A stretch of DNA of 64,000 bases from Azoarcus sp. CIB (GTDB lineage: Bacteria > Pseudomonadota > Gammaproteobacteria > Burkholderiales > Rhodocyclaceae), in the NCBI RefSeq assembly GCF_001190925.1, contig NZ_CP011072.1:1984001-2048000 (forward strand), written 5' to 3'. Every line of letters starts with the position of its first letter. Positions within the stretch are counted from its first letter, which is position 1. This document shows, piece after piece, positions 1 to 9,355 of the stretch. The notes below the pieces were generated by a model, which was not told the DNA's origin, did no database searches, and saw only the letters and a program-made list of their open reading frames with translations. The translations under genes were made by a program, and so were the position numbers.

Positions 1-82
1 GCTCCTCCCGCGCGAGCCGGAGGATCGCGGCCTCGACGTCCGGGCCGCGGCGCTCTTCTTCATGGCAGGCATCCAGGTTCAT
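1..82 (-). CDS. partial CDS, 5' end of an unidentified protein
   Basis: An open frame enters the window at its left edge on the minus strand. Its ATG is at 82-80, and the first 27 codons are open with the strong GC3 bias of the neighbours. The visible N-terminus (MNLDACHEEERRG...) is acidic and not recognisable. It would diverge from the GntR gene and share the intergenic region that holds the operator at 250-263. No clear Shine-Dalgarno sequence precedes the start, so either the start or the gene itself could be wrong. Confidence 0.3.
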   Translation of the reverse strand, partial: MNLDACHEEERRGPDVEAAILRLAREE

Positions 83-249
83 GCGCGTCACCCGATTGAT
101 TGGATATCCATCATAGCCAAGCCGTCGCCGTGGCGGCAAACTGCTGCAACGGCTTCCAGCGTCGCGGACTTCGATCGCCGGATCGGAGAATTCCCGGCGG
201 AAGCTCGTTCCCCGCCGCTGATGCAAAGAACACTTTACACCCAAAAAAA

Positions 250-263
250 TACTGTATACAGTA
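250..263. promoter_or_regulatory. 14-bp palindromic operator, probable GntR autoregulatory site
   Basis: TACTGTATACAGTA is a perfect palindrome, preceded by a run of A, about 50 bp upstream of the gntR start. GntR/FCD regulators typically bind short palindromes of this size in front of their own gene. Thirteen bases (AATACTGTATACA) recur in the same orientation relative to transcription upstream of the araC gene (26961-26973). That makes a shared regulon likely. Binding itself is inferred. Confidence 0.6.
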
Positions 264-314
264 CACATCAAATCGAAGCCGCTGCAAACAACAAAACATC
301 AAAGGCTCCAGAAA

Positions 315-998
315 ATGGTTTCCACGCTTCAGCCCGTCGAACGCCCCCTCGCCCTCGGTGAACGGGTCTATCACACCTTGCGCGATCACCTGCGTAACGG
401 TCAGATCGTCGCCGGCCAGCCGCTGCAGGAAGTCCAGCTCGCCGAAAAGCTCGGCGTTTCGCGCACCCCCGTACGCGAAGCGCTGCGGCGCCTCGCGAGC
501 GAAGGCTTGCTCGTCTCCGACAACCGCAGCTTCGTCGTGCCGTCGCTGACGCTGCAGGACGTCAACGACATCTACGAGATCCGCTTCCTCATCGAACCGG
601 CCGCAATCCGCAGCATCGCGCCGCTGACGCGTTCGCCCGAGCTCCGCCGTGGCATCGAGGACGCGCTCGCGGCAATCGTACGTGCCCACAAGGCCGGCGA
701 CGCCGCAGCCTTCCGGGAAGCGACGATCTGCTTCCGTGCGGCATGGCTCGCCCTGGTGCCGAATCCGCGGCTCGTGCGAATCGTCGAACAGTACGCCGAC
801 CACATGCAGCGCATCCGCACGCTGACGCTGGATGATCCCGAGATCCGCACGATCGTGCTGCGCGGCCTGAATCGCATCTCGTCCGCGCTGGCCGCGGGTG
901 ACGGCGACACCGCTGCCATGGCCATGCTCGACCATCTGGTCGAGGCGAAGCGGGCGTTCATCGCCGCCGTCGGCCTCAACGAAGACGACCCGGCCTGA
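315..998 (+). CDS. GntR-family (FadR/FCD) transcriptional regulator
   Basis: This 227-residue protein has an N-terminal winged helix-turn-helix at about residues 15-75, with the typical GntR signature SRTPVREALRRL followed by a beta-hairpin wing. The rest is a helical FCD ligand-binding domain, including an R-x-x-(I/L)-E-P-A-A stretch around residue 95 (EIRFLIEPAA). FCD regulators usually sense carboxylic acids or CoA-ester-related metabolites and often act as repressors. It is the first gene before the catabolic operon, 55 bp ahead of the thiolase, and a palindromic site lies upstream. It is therefore the likely local regulator of indoleacetate catabolism. The effector cannot be read from the sequence. 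Confidence 0.85.
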   Translation: MVSTLQPVERPLALGERVYHTLRDHLRNGQIVAGQPLQEVQLAEKLGVSRTPVREALRRLASEGLLVSDNRSFVVPSLTLQDVNDIYEIRFLIEPAAIRSIAPLTRSPELRRGIEDALAAIVRAHKAGDAAAFREATICFRAAWLALVPNPRLVRIVEQYADHMQRIRTLTLDDPEIRTIVLRGLNRISSALAAGDGDTAAMAMLDHLVEAKRAFIAAVGLNEDDPA

Positions 999-1053
999 CC
1001 CGGGCAGTCGCTCGCCGCATGACTAGAAGAATAAATTCCGGAGACCGCAGACG

Positions 1054-2262
1054 ATGACCCGTTACACCGCAGAGATCCCGTACGGTGCGTACTGGAGCAC
1101 GCCGTTCGCGCGCTGGCAGGGCAGCTTCGCGTCGCTGCACAGCGTTCGTTTTGCCGCACATGTGGCGAAGAACGAGCTTGCGAAACGGAACATCGACCCG
1201 CAGGCGATCGACTACGGCGTCCTGGGATTCTCCGTGCCGCAGCAGCACGCGTTCTACGGCCTGCCGTGGCTCACGGGACTGATCGGCGCGACCCGCGCGG
1301 GCGGGCCGACGATGATGCAGGCGTGCGCGACCGGCGTGCGCACGCTGCTCGCCGCGGCGCAGGAGATCGAGGCCGGCCTGTCCGAGGTGGCACTCGTGGT
1401 GAACTGCGACCGCACATCCAACGGCCCCCACCTCTATTACCCGAATCCGCGCGGCCCAGGCGGCACGGGTTCGTCCGAGGACTGGGTGCTCGACAACTTC
1501 GGCTGCGACCCGCTCGGCGGCCACTCCATGGTGCAGACGGCCGAGAACGTCGCCGCGAGGCATGGCGTCACGACCTCGCAGCAACACGAGCTCGTGCTGC
1601 GACGCGAGGCGCAATACGCCGACGCGCTGGAGGACGACTCCGCCTTCCTGCGCCGCTTCATGACCCTGCCCTTCGACGTGCCGAGCGCCGATTTCCGCAA
1701 GATCGCCGGCACGCTCGACGGCGACGAGGGCGTGTCCCACTCGACGGCCGACGGCCTCGCGAAGCTGAAGCCCGTCATGGAAGGTGGGACGGTGACGTTC
1801 GGCGGGCAGACGCATCCCGCGGACGGCAATGCGGCCATCGTCGTGACTACGCCCGAGCAGGCGAAGGCGCTGTCGAAGGATCCGGCGATCGCCGTGCGGC
1901 TTCGCGGCTTCGGCCTCGCCCGCACCGAGCTGGCCCACATGCCCGAAGCGATGATTCCGGCCGCACGGCGTGCGCTCGATCAGGCCGGACTCGACGTCGC
2001 CGACATGAGGGCGATCAAGACCCATAACCCGTTCGCGGTCAACGACATCGTCTTTGCGCGCGAGACCGGCGCAAAGCTCGATGCGATGAACAACTTCGGC
2101 TGCTCGCTCGTCTGGGGTCATCCGCAGGCACCCATGGGCACGCGCGCGATCATCGAATTGATCGAGGAACTCGCGCTGCGCGGGGGCGGCCTCGGCCTCT
2201 TCACCGGATGCGCCGCGGGCGACACGGCGATGGCGGTCGTCATCGAGGTCGGCGACCGGTAA
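1054..2262 (+). CDS. iaaA: thiolase-family protein, probable 3-oxoacyl-CoA thiolase of indoleacetate degradation
   Basis: This 402-residue thiolase-superfamily protein has the nucleophilic cysteine in MMQACATGVRT (C91). A later HNPFAVND segment corresponds to the NEAF-type motif, GHPQAPMGTR corresponds to the GHPxGxxG motif, and FTGCAAGDTAMAV corresponds to the C-terminal CGGGG-type motif, which here is altered. In the iaa pathway a thiolase should cleave 2-aminobenzoylacetyl-CoA with CoA to 2-aminobenzoyl-CoA and acetyl-CoA. That role is inferred from position at the head of the catabolic genes. The altered C-terminal motif fits an unusual aromatic 3-oxoacyl substrate, but a non-thiolytic member of the SCP2-thiolase type cannot be excluded. 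The symbol follows published iaa naming as I recall it. Confidence 0.75.
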   Translation: MTRYTAEIPYGAYWSTPFARWQGSFASLHSVRFAAHVAKNELAKRNIDPQAIDYGVLGFSVPQQHAFYGLPWLTGLIGATRAGGPTMMQACATGVRTLLAAAQEIEAGLSEVALVVNCDRTSNGPHLYYPNPRGPGGTGSSEDWVLDNFGCDPLGGHSMVQTAENVAARHGVTTSQQHELVLRREAQYADALEDDSAFLRRFMTLPFDVPSADFRKIAGTLDGDEGVSHSTADGLAKLKPVMEGGTVTFGGQTHPADGNAAIVVTTPEQAKALSKDPAIAVRLRGFGLARTELAHMPEAMIPAARRALDQAGLDVADMRAIKTHNPFAVNDIVFARETGAKLDAMNNFGCSLVWGHPQAPMGTRAIIELIEELALRGGGLGLFTGCAAGDTAMAVVIEVGDR

Positions 2263-2447
2263 GCGTTGCAAGCCCCGCGCCCTTTTCAAGGGATGCGCGG
2301 CGTACGGCAGTAAAGGATCACCGCCTCCCCGCCAACGGGAGACACGAGAGGCGCAAAAGCGCCCGGATGCAGCATCCCCAACCGGATTCAAACGAGTCAG
2401 TAGAGGCGCGCAAAGCGTCCGTGACCGAACCTGGAGGAGGAATGGGG

Positions 2448-3980
2448 ATGGACTTGTCCGAATGGATCGTCCGTCAGGCCGGGCTCGCGCCCGACAAGAC
2501 GGCGATCCGCTTTCCGGAGCGCGACCTGACGTACGCGGCGCTCGCCGCCGAGATCGATCGACTCGCGTCGGCGCTCCGCGTGTGTGGCGTGGAGCGCGGC
2601 GACTGCGTCGCGTTTCTCGCCTACAACCGTCCGGAAACGCTCGCGGCGCTGTTCGCCTGCGCTCGTCTGGGCGCGCTTTTCATGCCACTGAACTGGCGGC
2701 TCGCGGGCCCCGAGCACCGGCAATTGCTTGCCGACTGTCCGCCGAAGGTGCTGCTCGTGGAACCGCGCTTCGTCGGGCAGATCGACGCCTTCCGAGACGA
2801 GCTCGGCGCGGTGACGCTCGTGGCGTTCGGCGCCCCGCCGCAGGGCTGGATCGCCTTCGACGAGCTGATTGAGCGCGGCGGCGAGCCCGTGGCGGACGAC
2901 CCGCGCGTCGGACCCGACACGCCACTGCTTATCTGCTACACGTCCGGCACCACCGGCAAGGCGAAAGGCGCGCTCCTGACCCAGGACGCGCTCGCGTGGA
3001 ACGCCGCCAACAGCGCCGATCTGCACGGGCTCACGAGTGACGACCGCGTCCTGACGACGCTGCCGCTGTTCCACGTCGGCGGACTCAACAACCAGACGAC
3101 CCCCGCCCTGTCGCGCGGCGCCACCGTCGTCCTGCACCCGCGATTCGACGTCGATGAGACCTTCGATGCGATCGAAGGCGAGCGCATCACGCTGACCGTC
3201 CTCGTACCGGCGCAGATCGAGGCGATGGTGGCGCATCCCCGCTGGCCGAGCGCGGATCTCTCCCGCCTGCGGATGATCACGACGGGCTCGACGGTGGTGC
3301 CCGACCGGCTCTTCCGCGCAGTGCACGAACGCGGCATCCCGCTCGTGCAGATCTATGGCTCGACCGAAACCAGCCCGATCGCGGCCTATGTGAAGGCTGC
3401 CGACGCCTACACGCACGCCGGTTCGGCGGGACGTCCGGCGCGCCACTGCAGCGTTCGCGTTTCGGGCGAAGGTGGGGCGGACGCGAAGACGGGCGTCAGC
3501 GGCGAGATTCTCGTGCGCGGGCCCAACGTGATGGCGGGCTACTGGAACAACCCGCAGGCGAGCTCCGAGGCGCTGCGGGACGGCTGGTTCCACACCGGCG
3601 ACATGGGCCATTTCGATGCCGACGGCTGGCTGTGGGTGGACGGCCGCAAGAAGGAAATGATCATTTCCGGCGGCGAGAACATCTATCCCGCCGAGATCGA
3701 GAACCTCCTCATGGAGTCGCCCGACATCGCCGAAGTGGCCGTCGTGGGCCGCCCCGACGAGCGCTGGGGCGAATGCGTCGTGGCGGTCATCGTCACGCAC
3801 GAAGGCGCGACCCTCGATGCGGACGGCGTGCTCGGGCTCCTCGACGGCCGCATCGCCCGCTACAAGTTGCCCAAGGAAGTGTTGTTCATCGACGAACTCC
3901 CGCGCACCGCGCTGGGCAAGGTCCGCAAGGACGAAGTGCGGCGTCTGGTCGCGCGCAAAACGTTCATGGAGCACATCTGA
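2448..3980 (+). CDS. iaaB: AMP-forming acyl-CoA synthetase, probable indoleacetate-CoA ligase
   Basis: This 510-residue ANL-family ligase has the P-loop-like motif YTSGTTGKAKG (about 164-174), the acyl-adenylate motif IYGSTETSP, the hinge region TGDMGHFDADGWLWVDGR, KKEMIISGGENIYP, and the C-terminal catalytic lysine in LPRTALGKVRK. I chose the ATG at 2448 because GGAGGAGG at 2433-2440 gives 7-nt spacing; an upstream ATG at 2442 is too close. IaaB of Aromatoleum is an AMP-forming indoleacetate-CoA ligase, and this gene has the matching operon position. Its stop overlaps the next start (ATGA). It could accept other arylacetates. Confidence 0.85.
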   Translation: MDLSEWIVRQAGLAPDKTAIRFPERDLTYAALAAEIDRLASALRVCGVERGDCVAFLAYNRPETLAALFACARLGALFMPLNWRLAGPEHRQLLADCPPKVLLVEPRFVGQIDAFRDELGAVTLVAFGAPPQGWIAFDELIERGGEPVADDPRVGPDTPLLICYTSGTTGKAKGALLTQDALAWNAANSADLHGLTSDDRVLTTLPLFHVGGLNNQTTPALSRGATVVLHPRFDVDETFDAIEGERITLTVLVPAQIEAMVAHPRWPSADLSRLRMITTGSTVVPDRLFRAVHERGIPLVQIYGSTETSPIAAYVKAADAYTHAGSAGRPARHCSVRVSGEGGADAKTGVSGEILVRGPNVMAGYWNNPQASSEALRDGWFHTGDMGHFDADGWLWVDGRKKEMIISGGENIYPAEIENLLMESPDIAEVAVVGRPDERWGECVVAVIVTHEGATLDADGVLGLLDGRIARYKLPKEVLFIDELPRTALGKVRKDEVRRLVARKTFMEHI

Positions 3981-6106
3981 TGACATTGAAAATCGGAATC
4001 GACGTCGGCGGCACCTTCACCGATTTCGTCGTTACCCGCGACGGTGCCGAACCGGCGATCTTCAAGACGCTGTCGACGCCATCCGACCCCTCGATCGCGG
4101 TCGTCAACGGGCTTGCCGAGATCGCCGCGAGCATGCATCCGCCGATGACGCTCGAAGCCTTCGCGCCAACCATCGACACGATCGTGCACGGCACGACGGT
4201 GACGACCAACGCGACCCTGACGGGCACCGGCGCGAAGAGCGGCCTGCTGACCACCGAAGGGGTGCGCGACGCGCTGGAGATGCGCCGCGGCGTGCGCGAG
4301 GAGCAATACAACAACCGCTACACCAACGTGAAGCCGCTGGTGCCGCGCTACCTGCGGGCGGGCATACCCGGGCGCGTCGACCGTGACGGCAACGAGGCGG
4401 CGGCGCTCGACCTCGACGCGGTGCGAAGCGCGATCGAACTCTTCCGCGCCGAAGGTGTGCAGGCGGTGTCGATCTGCTTCCTGAACTCGTTCGCAAACCC
4501 GGCACACGAGCAGGCCGCGGCCGACATGGTGCGCCGCGAGCTGCCTGGCGCGTATCTGTCGGTGTCGACGGATCTGTTGCCGTCGATCCGGTTCTACGAG
4601 CGCGTCAGCACGACGGCGCTGAACTCCTATGTCGGGCCGAAGCTGAACCATTACCTGGACCAGCTCGTCGGCCGCCTGAAGGGCATCGGCTTCGACGGGC
4701 TGCTGCTGATCATGCAGTCGAACGGCGGCGTGATCTCGCCGCAGCTCGCGCGCGAAAAGGCGGCGCTGACGCTGCTATCCGGCCCTGCGGGCGGCCCGGG
4801 CGCGGGCCTGCATTACGTGCGCATCCACGGCCAGAACAAGTGCATCGTCACGGACATGGGCGGCACGAGCTTCGAGGCGTCCGTCGCCGTCGATGCGCCG
4901 ATGATCAAGAACGACGGCGAGATCGCGCGCCACAAGATCGCGCTGCCGATGCTCGACATCCACACCATCGGTGCCGGCGGCGGCTCGATCGGCTGGCTCG
5001 ACGAAGGCGGCCTGCTGCGCATGGGGCCGCAAAGCGCGGGCGCCGATCCCGGCCCGGCGTGCTACGGCAAGGGCGGCCGGCTGCCCGCGACGACCGATGC
5101 GAACGTCGTGCTGGGTTATCTCGACCCGGCGTTCTTCGCCGGCGGCAAGATGAAGCTCGACGTGGCCGCCGCGCGCGCTGTGATCGACGAACACATCGCG
5201 CAGCCAATGGGGCTCAGCATCGAGGAGGCCGCGGCCGGCATGTACCGAGTCGCGTGCAACAACATGGCGCAGGGCGTGCGCGAGGTGACGATCAAGCGCG
5301 GCTTCGATCCGCGCGAGTTCCCCTTCATCCCCGCGGGCGGCGCCGGCCCGATCCATTCGTGCCTGATCTGCGAGGAGCTCGAGATCCCGCTGCAGGTCGT
5401 GCCGCGCGAATCCTCGGTGCTGTGCGCGTTCGGCATGCTGATGAGCGAGCTCAAGCACGATTTCGTGCGCACTTTCGTATCGCGGCTCGACGCGGCCGAC
5501 TGGACGAAGCTCGCGGGCATCATCGCCGCGATGGCCGCCGACGGGGACCGCCAGCTCGACGAGGAGCGCATCCCCGAGGGACGCCGCCGTTTCGACGTCA
5601 AGCTCGACTGCCGCTACGTGAAGCAGTACCACGAGGTCTCCTTCGTCGTGCCGCAGGCCCTGATCGCCGCCGGCGACGCGCAAGGCATCGCGCGCGCCTT
5701 CCATGCCGAGCACAACCGCCTGTACGGCTACTCGCTGGAAGCGGAGAACACGCCGGTCGAGATCATCAACGTGCGCGTGCAGGCGATCGGCGTCACCGAC
5801 AAGCCGGTCGCGCGGCACGAGTCCTGGGCGGGCGAGGACGCGGCGCACGCGCTCAAGGGCCGGCGCGCCGTGTACATCCCCGAGACGCGTAAATTCCGCG
5901 AAGTGCCGGTCTATGACGGCCACCGCATGCGACACGGCAACCGCATCGAGGGGCCGGCGATGATCGAGCAGGAGACGACGGCGATCTTCGTGTCGGCGTC
6001 CTTCGACTGCGTCGTCGATGCGCTCGGCTCGTTCGCGCTGTATCAGAAAGGCCGCGCCGACCTCGTGGCGTCGTGCATCAAGGACATGAAGGAGGCGCTG
6101 GTATGA
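3980..6106 (+). CDS. iaaC: hydantoinase/oxoprolinase family subunit A, probable ATP-dependent 2-oxoindole-type lactamase
   Basis: This 708-residue HyuA-type subunit begins with the actin/hexokinase-like phosphate motif IDVGGTFTD (residues 7-15), followed by HGTTVTTNA. It continues with a second ATPase segment (TDMGGTSFEAS) and the GAGGGSIGW and GPQSAGADPGPACYG motifs. The family hydrolyses cyclic amides with ATP (5-oxoprolinase, hydantoinases, caprolactamase) or, with extra subunits, carboxylates ketones. Next to a molybdenum hydroxylase and a B12 mutase, lactam ring opening of the 2-oxo-indole intermediate to 2-aminophenylsuccinate is the best reading. Start ATG overlaps the ligase stop, and the stop overlaps the start of subunit B, indicating translational coupling. 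The symbol is from memory of the published operon. Confidence 0.85.
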   Translation: MTLKIGIDVGGTFTDFVVTRDGAEPAIFKTLSTPSDPSIAVVNGLAEIAASMHPPMTLEAFAPTIDTIVHGTTVTTNATLTGTGAKSGLLTTEGVRDALEMRRGVREEQYNNRYTNVKPLVPRYLRAGIPGRVDRDGNEAAALDLDAVRSAIELFRAEGVQAVSICFLNSFANPAHEQAAADMVRRELPGAYLSVSTDLLPSIRFYERVSTTALNSYVGPKLNHYLDQLVGRLKGIGFDGLLLIMQSNGGVISPQLAREKAALTLLSGPAGGPGAGLHYVRIHGQNKCIVTDMGGTSFEASVAVDAPMIKNDGEIARHKIALPMLDIHTIGAGGGSIGWLDEGGLLRMGPQSAGADPGPACYGKGGRLPATTDANVVLGYLDPAFFAGGKMKLDVAAARAVIDEHIAQPMGLSIEEAAAGMYRVACNNMAQGVREVTIKRGFDPREFPFIPAGGAGPIHSCLICEELEIPLQVVPRESSVLCAFGMLMSELKHDFVRTFVSRLDAADWTKLAGIIAAMAADGDRQLDEERIPEGRRRFDVKLDCRYVKQYHEVSFVVPQALIAAGDAQGIARAFHAEHNRLYGYSLEAENTPVEIINVRVQAIGVTDKPVARHESWAGEDAAHALKGRRAVYIPETRKFREVPVYDGHRMRHGNRIEGPAMIEQETTAIFVSASFDCVVDALGSFALYQKGRADLVASCIKDMKEALV

Positions 6107-7800
6107 GCAACGCGAAAATCGATCCCATCCTGCTGTCCGTGTACGCCCGGACCTTCCGCTCGATCACCGACGAGATGAGCATCTCGATGGAGCAGACGAC
6201 GCGCTCGCCGATCCTGTGCGAGGCGAAGGACTACGTCACGGGCCTGTACGACGGCGACGGCAACATGCTCGAGCAGACCGAGAACCTGCCGATCCTCGCG
6301 TTCTCGCTCGCGCCGGTATGCAAGTACATCAAGGAGTACTTTGGCGACGAGATCTACCCGGGCGACGTGATCTTCCACAACGACGTGTTCAGCCTGGGCA
6401 ACCAGAACAACGACGTCGCGGTGTTCAAGCCGGTGTTCTTCGAGGGCCAGCTCGTCGCCTGGACCGCGGTCAAGGGTCACCAGGCCGACATCGGCGGCAA
6501 TGTCGCCGGCGGCTACAACCCGAACGCGGTCGAGGTGTGGCAGGAGGCGCTGCGCATCCCGCCGGTGAAGGTCGTCGAGAAAGGAAAGCTGCGCAAGGAC
6601 GTGTGGAACCTGATCTTCGCCAACGTGCGCCTCGACATCGTGCAGCACGACATGAAGGCCGAGATGGGGGCGTGCACCGTCGGCGAGCGGCGCTTCCTCG
6701 AGCTGATCTCGAAGTACGGCGTGGCGAGCTACGACGCGCACAAGCAGGCGCTCTTCGACGCCACCCGCCGGATGATGGAAGCCGAGATCGCCAAGATCCC
6801 GAACGGCCGCTACTCGGGCGAAGGCAAGGTGTTCTACGACGGCCGCCACGTCGGCTCGCAATTCACGATCCGTGTCGATATCGAGGTGAAGGACAAGGCC
6901 ATCCGATTCGACTACTCGCGCACCGATCCGCAGACCAACGGCTTCGTGAACGGCACCTTCACGTCGAGCGCATCGGCCACCATCCTGACCCTGCTGCAGA
7001 TGGTGAACCCCGACATCCCGCACAACGAGGGCATGGTGCAGCCGATCGAGATCGTGATCCCGGAGGGCACGATCCTCAACGCGGCCTACCCGAAGGCGAC
7101 GACCTTCGGCAACCACCTGTGCCCGCCCAACGCCGACGCCATCCAGCGCGCACTCGCCCCGGTGATGCCCGAGCGCGTGACCGCGGGCTGGAACAATCTG
7201 CTCGCGAGCCTCACCACCGGCATCGACCCGAAGACCAACGAGAAATACGTCGACATCGGCTTCATGGGCCTGAAGGGCGGCTCGGGCGCGATGCTGGGCA
7301 CCGACGGCTACGACCACATCGGCATGATCGACGCGTCCGGCGGCGTGCTCGACCAGGACTACGAGATGTTCGAGCAGCAGACCCCGCATCGGCTCATCCG
7401 CCACGAGCTGCTCGCCGACTCGGCCGGCGCCGGCGAATGGCGCGGCGGGCTGGGCGTCGAGACGATCTTCGAGATCGGTTCCAACGACACGCAGCTCGTG
7501 ACTTTCGGCGACGGCGACTTCGAGCCGGCGTTCGGACTCTTCGGCGGCGGCGATGGCGGCCTGAACTTCATCCGCCTGCACTATCCCGACGGGCAGACCG
7601 TCGTGCCGAAGAACAAGGACCTGATCACCGGCGTCCCGAAAGGCACGATCTATCACCAGGTCGCGAGCGGCGGCGGCGGCTACGGCGATCCGAAGCGGCG
7701 CGACCGCAAGCTCCTCGCGGAGGAGATCCGCAACGGCGTGATCTCCGAGCAGGCGGCGCGCGAGCTGTACGGGTTCGAGCCCGGGCAGGTGACCGGATGA
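6103..7800 (+). CDS. iaaE: hydantoinase/oxoprolinase family subunit B
   Basis: This 565-residue HyuB-type subunit shows the family landmarks: an N-terminal R-x-I-x-D-E-M region (RSITDEMSISMEQTTRSP), the metal-binding-like GHQADIGG segment, and a glycine-rich C-terminus (SGGGGYGDPKRRD). It pairs with the preceding ATPase subunit to form the ring-opening amidohydrolase. The start is the ATG at 6103, preceded by GAAGGAGG and overlapping the upstream stop. Acetone carboxylase-type enzymes use homologous subunits, but their small third subunit is absent here. This supports hydrolysis rather than carboxylation. Confidence 0.85.
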   Translation: MSNAKIDPILLSVYARTFRSITDEMSISMEQTTRSPILCEAKDYVTGLYDGDGNMLEQTENLPILAFSLAPVCKYIKEYFGDEIYPGDVIFHNDVFSLGNQNNDVAVFKPVFFEGQLVAWTAVKGHQADIGGNVAGGYNPNAVEVWQEALRIPPVKVVEKGKLRKDVWNLIFANVRLDIVQHDMKAEMGACTVGERRFLELISKYGVASYDAHKQALFDATRRMMEAEIAKIPNGRYSGEGKVFYDGRHVGSQFTIRVDIEVKDKAIRFDYSRTDPQTNGFVNGTFTSSASATILTLLQMVNPDIPHNEGMVQPIEIVIPEGTILNAAYPKATTFGNHLCPPNADAIQRALAPVMPERVTAGWNNLLASLTTGIDPKTNEKYVDIGFMGLKGGSGAMLGTDGYDHIGMIDASGGVLDQDYEMFEQQTPHRLIRHELLADSAGAGEWRGGLGVETIFEIGSNDTQLVTFGDGDFEPAFGLFGGGDGGLNFIRLHYPDGQTVVPKNKDLITGVPKGTIYHQVASGGGGYGDPKRRDRKLLAEEIRNGVISEQAARELYGFEPGQVTG

Positions 7801-8926
7801 ACTTCGATCTCACCGACGAACAGCGCGCGATCCGGGACACCTTCGCGCGCTTCTGCGACGAGCGCATCGCGCCGCAAGCGGCCGCGCTCGACGAGGCGCG
7901 CGCGTTCCCGCGGGCGCTGTTCCGCGAGCTCGCCGAGCTCGGCTTCTTCGGCATGCGCTATCCCGAATCGGTCGGCGGCACCGGGCTCGCGCTCACCGAG
8001 TTCTGTCTCGCGCTGACCGAGGTCGCGCGCGGCTCGATGTCGCTCGCCGGCGCGGTCGCGATGCAGTCGCTGATGGGCACGAAGTTCCTGCAGCTCCTCG
8101 GCAACGCCGACATCGTCGAGCGCCTCTTCAAGCCGGCGCTTCGCGGCGACCGGATAGGCGCGATCTGCATGACCGAGCCGAACGCGGGCTCCGACCTCGA
8201 ATCGATCGCGACCACCGCGACCCGGGTCGACGGCGGCTACGTCCTCAATGGTCAGAAGACCTGGATCACATCCGCCCCGGTCGCGGACTTCTTCACGGTC
8301 TTTGCGCGCGCGGGTGAAGAGAAGAAGCTGACGATCTTCCTCGTCGAGAAGGAGTTCAAGGGCCTCGTCGTCGGCCGCGAGATCCACAAGATGGGCGTGT
8401 GGGCGCTGCCGACCTCCGAAGTCGCCTTCAACGACTGCTTCGTGCCGGACAGCCACCGCCTGTCGAAAGAGGAAGGCGACGGCGAGGGGCACCTGAGGAA
8501 GACGCTCGCCGAGATCCGCATCATCACCGGCGCGATGGCGCTCGGCGTCGCGCGCGCGGCGCTCGACGAGGCGGTGCGCTACGCCGGCGAGCGCCAGCAG
8601 TTCGGCAAGCCGATCAACCGCTTCCAGGCGATCCAGCTGAAGCTCGCCGAGATGGCGACCGGGCTGGAGGCCGCCACCGCCCTCGTCCACCGCGCCGCGT
8701 GGCTGTGCGACGCAAAGCGTCCGCACCACAAGGAGGCCGCGATGGCGAAGCTCTTCGCGACCGAAACCGCCGCATCGATCTGCGACCAGGCCGCACGCGT
8801 GCTCGCGTCCTATGGCTACGCGATGGAGTACCCCGTGCAGCGCTACCTGCGTGACGTGCGCTTCACGCTGATCGGCGGCGGCACCAGCGAAATCCTCAAA
8901 CTCGTCATTGCGAAGGAGGTGAGCGC

Positions 8927-8930
<4 letters not shown>
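7797..8930 (+). CDS. iaaF: acyl-CoA dehydrogenase, probable decarboxylating (2-amino)benzylmalonyl-CoA dehydrogenase
   Basis: This 377-residue acyl-CoA dehydrogenase has the FAD/substrate-binding motifs CMTEPNAGSD and TWITSAPVAD and a full C-terminal helical domain (ERQQFGKPINRFQ). The C-terminal GTSEI motif is intact. However, the glutamate that precedes GT in many family members (Y-E-G-T) is replaced by glycine (I-G-G-G-T, position about 361). IaaF of Aromatoleum couples oxidation of benzylmalonyl-CoA to loss of CO2, a reaction that does not need a base at C2, so the missing glutamate fits. The gene overlaps both neighbours by ATGA and directly precedes the mutase whose product it would use. 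Confidence 0.85.

Positions 8931-9351
<421 letters not shown>

Positions 9352-9355
<4 letters not shown>

Noticed and set aside
3980-7800. Acetone or acetophenone carboxylase
   Set aside because: Only the two HyuA/HyuB-type subunits are present, without the small gamma subunit. The adjoining Mo hydroxylase, B12 mutase and CoA-transferase fit lactam hydrolysis.
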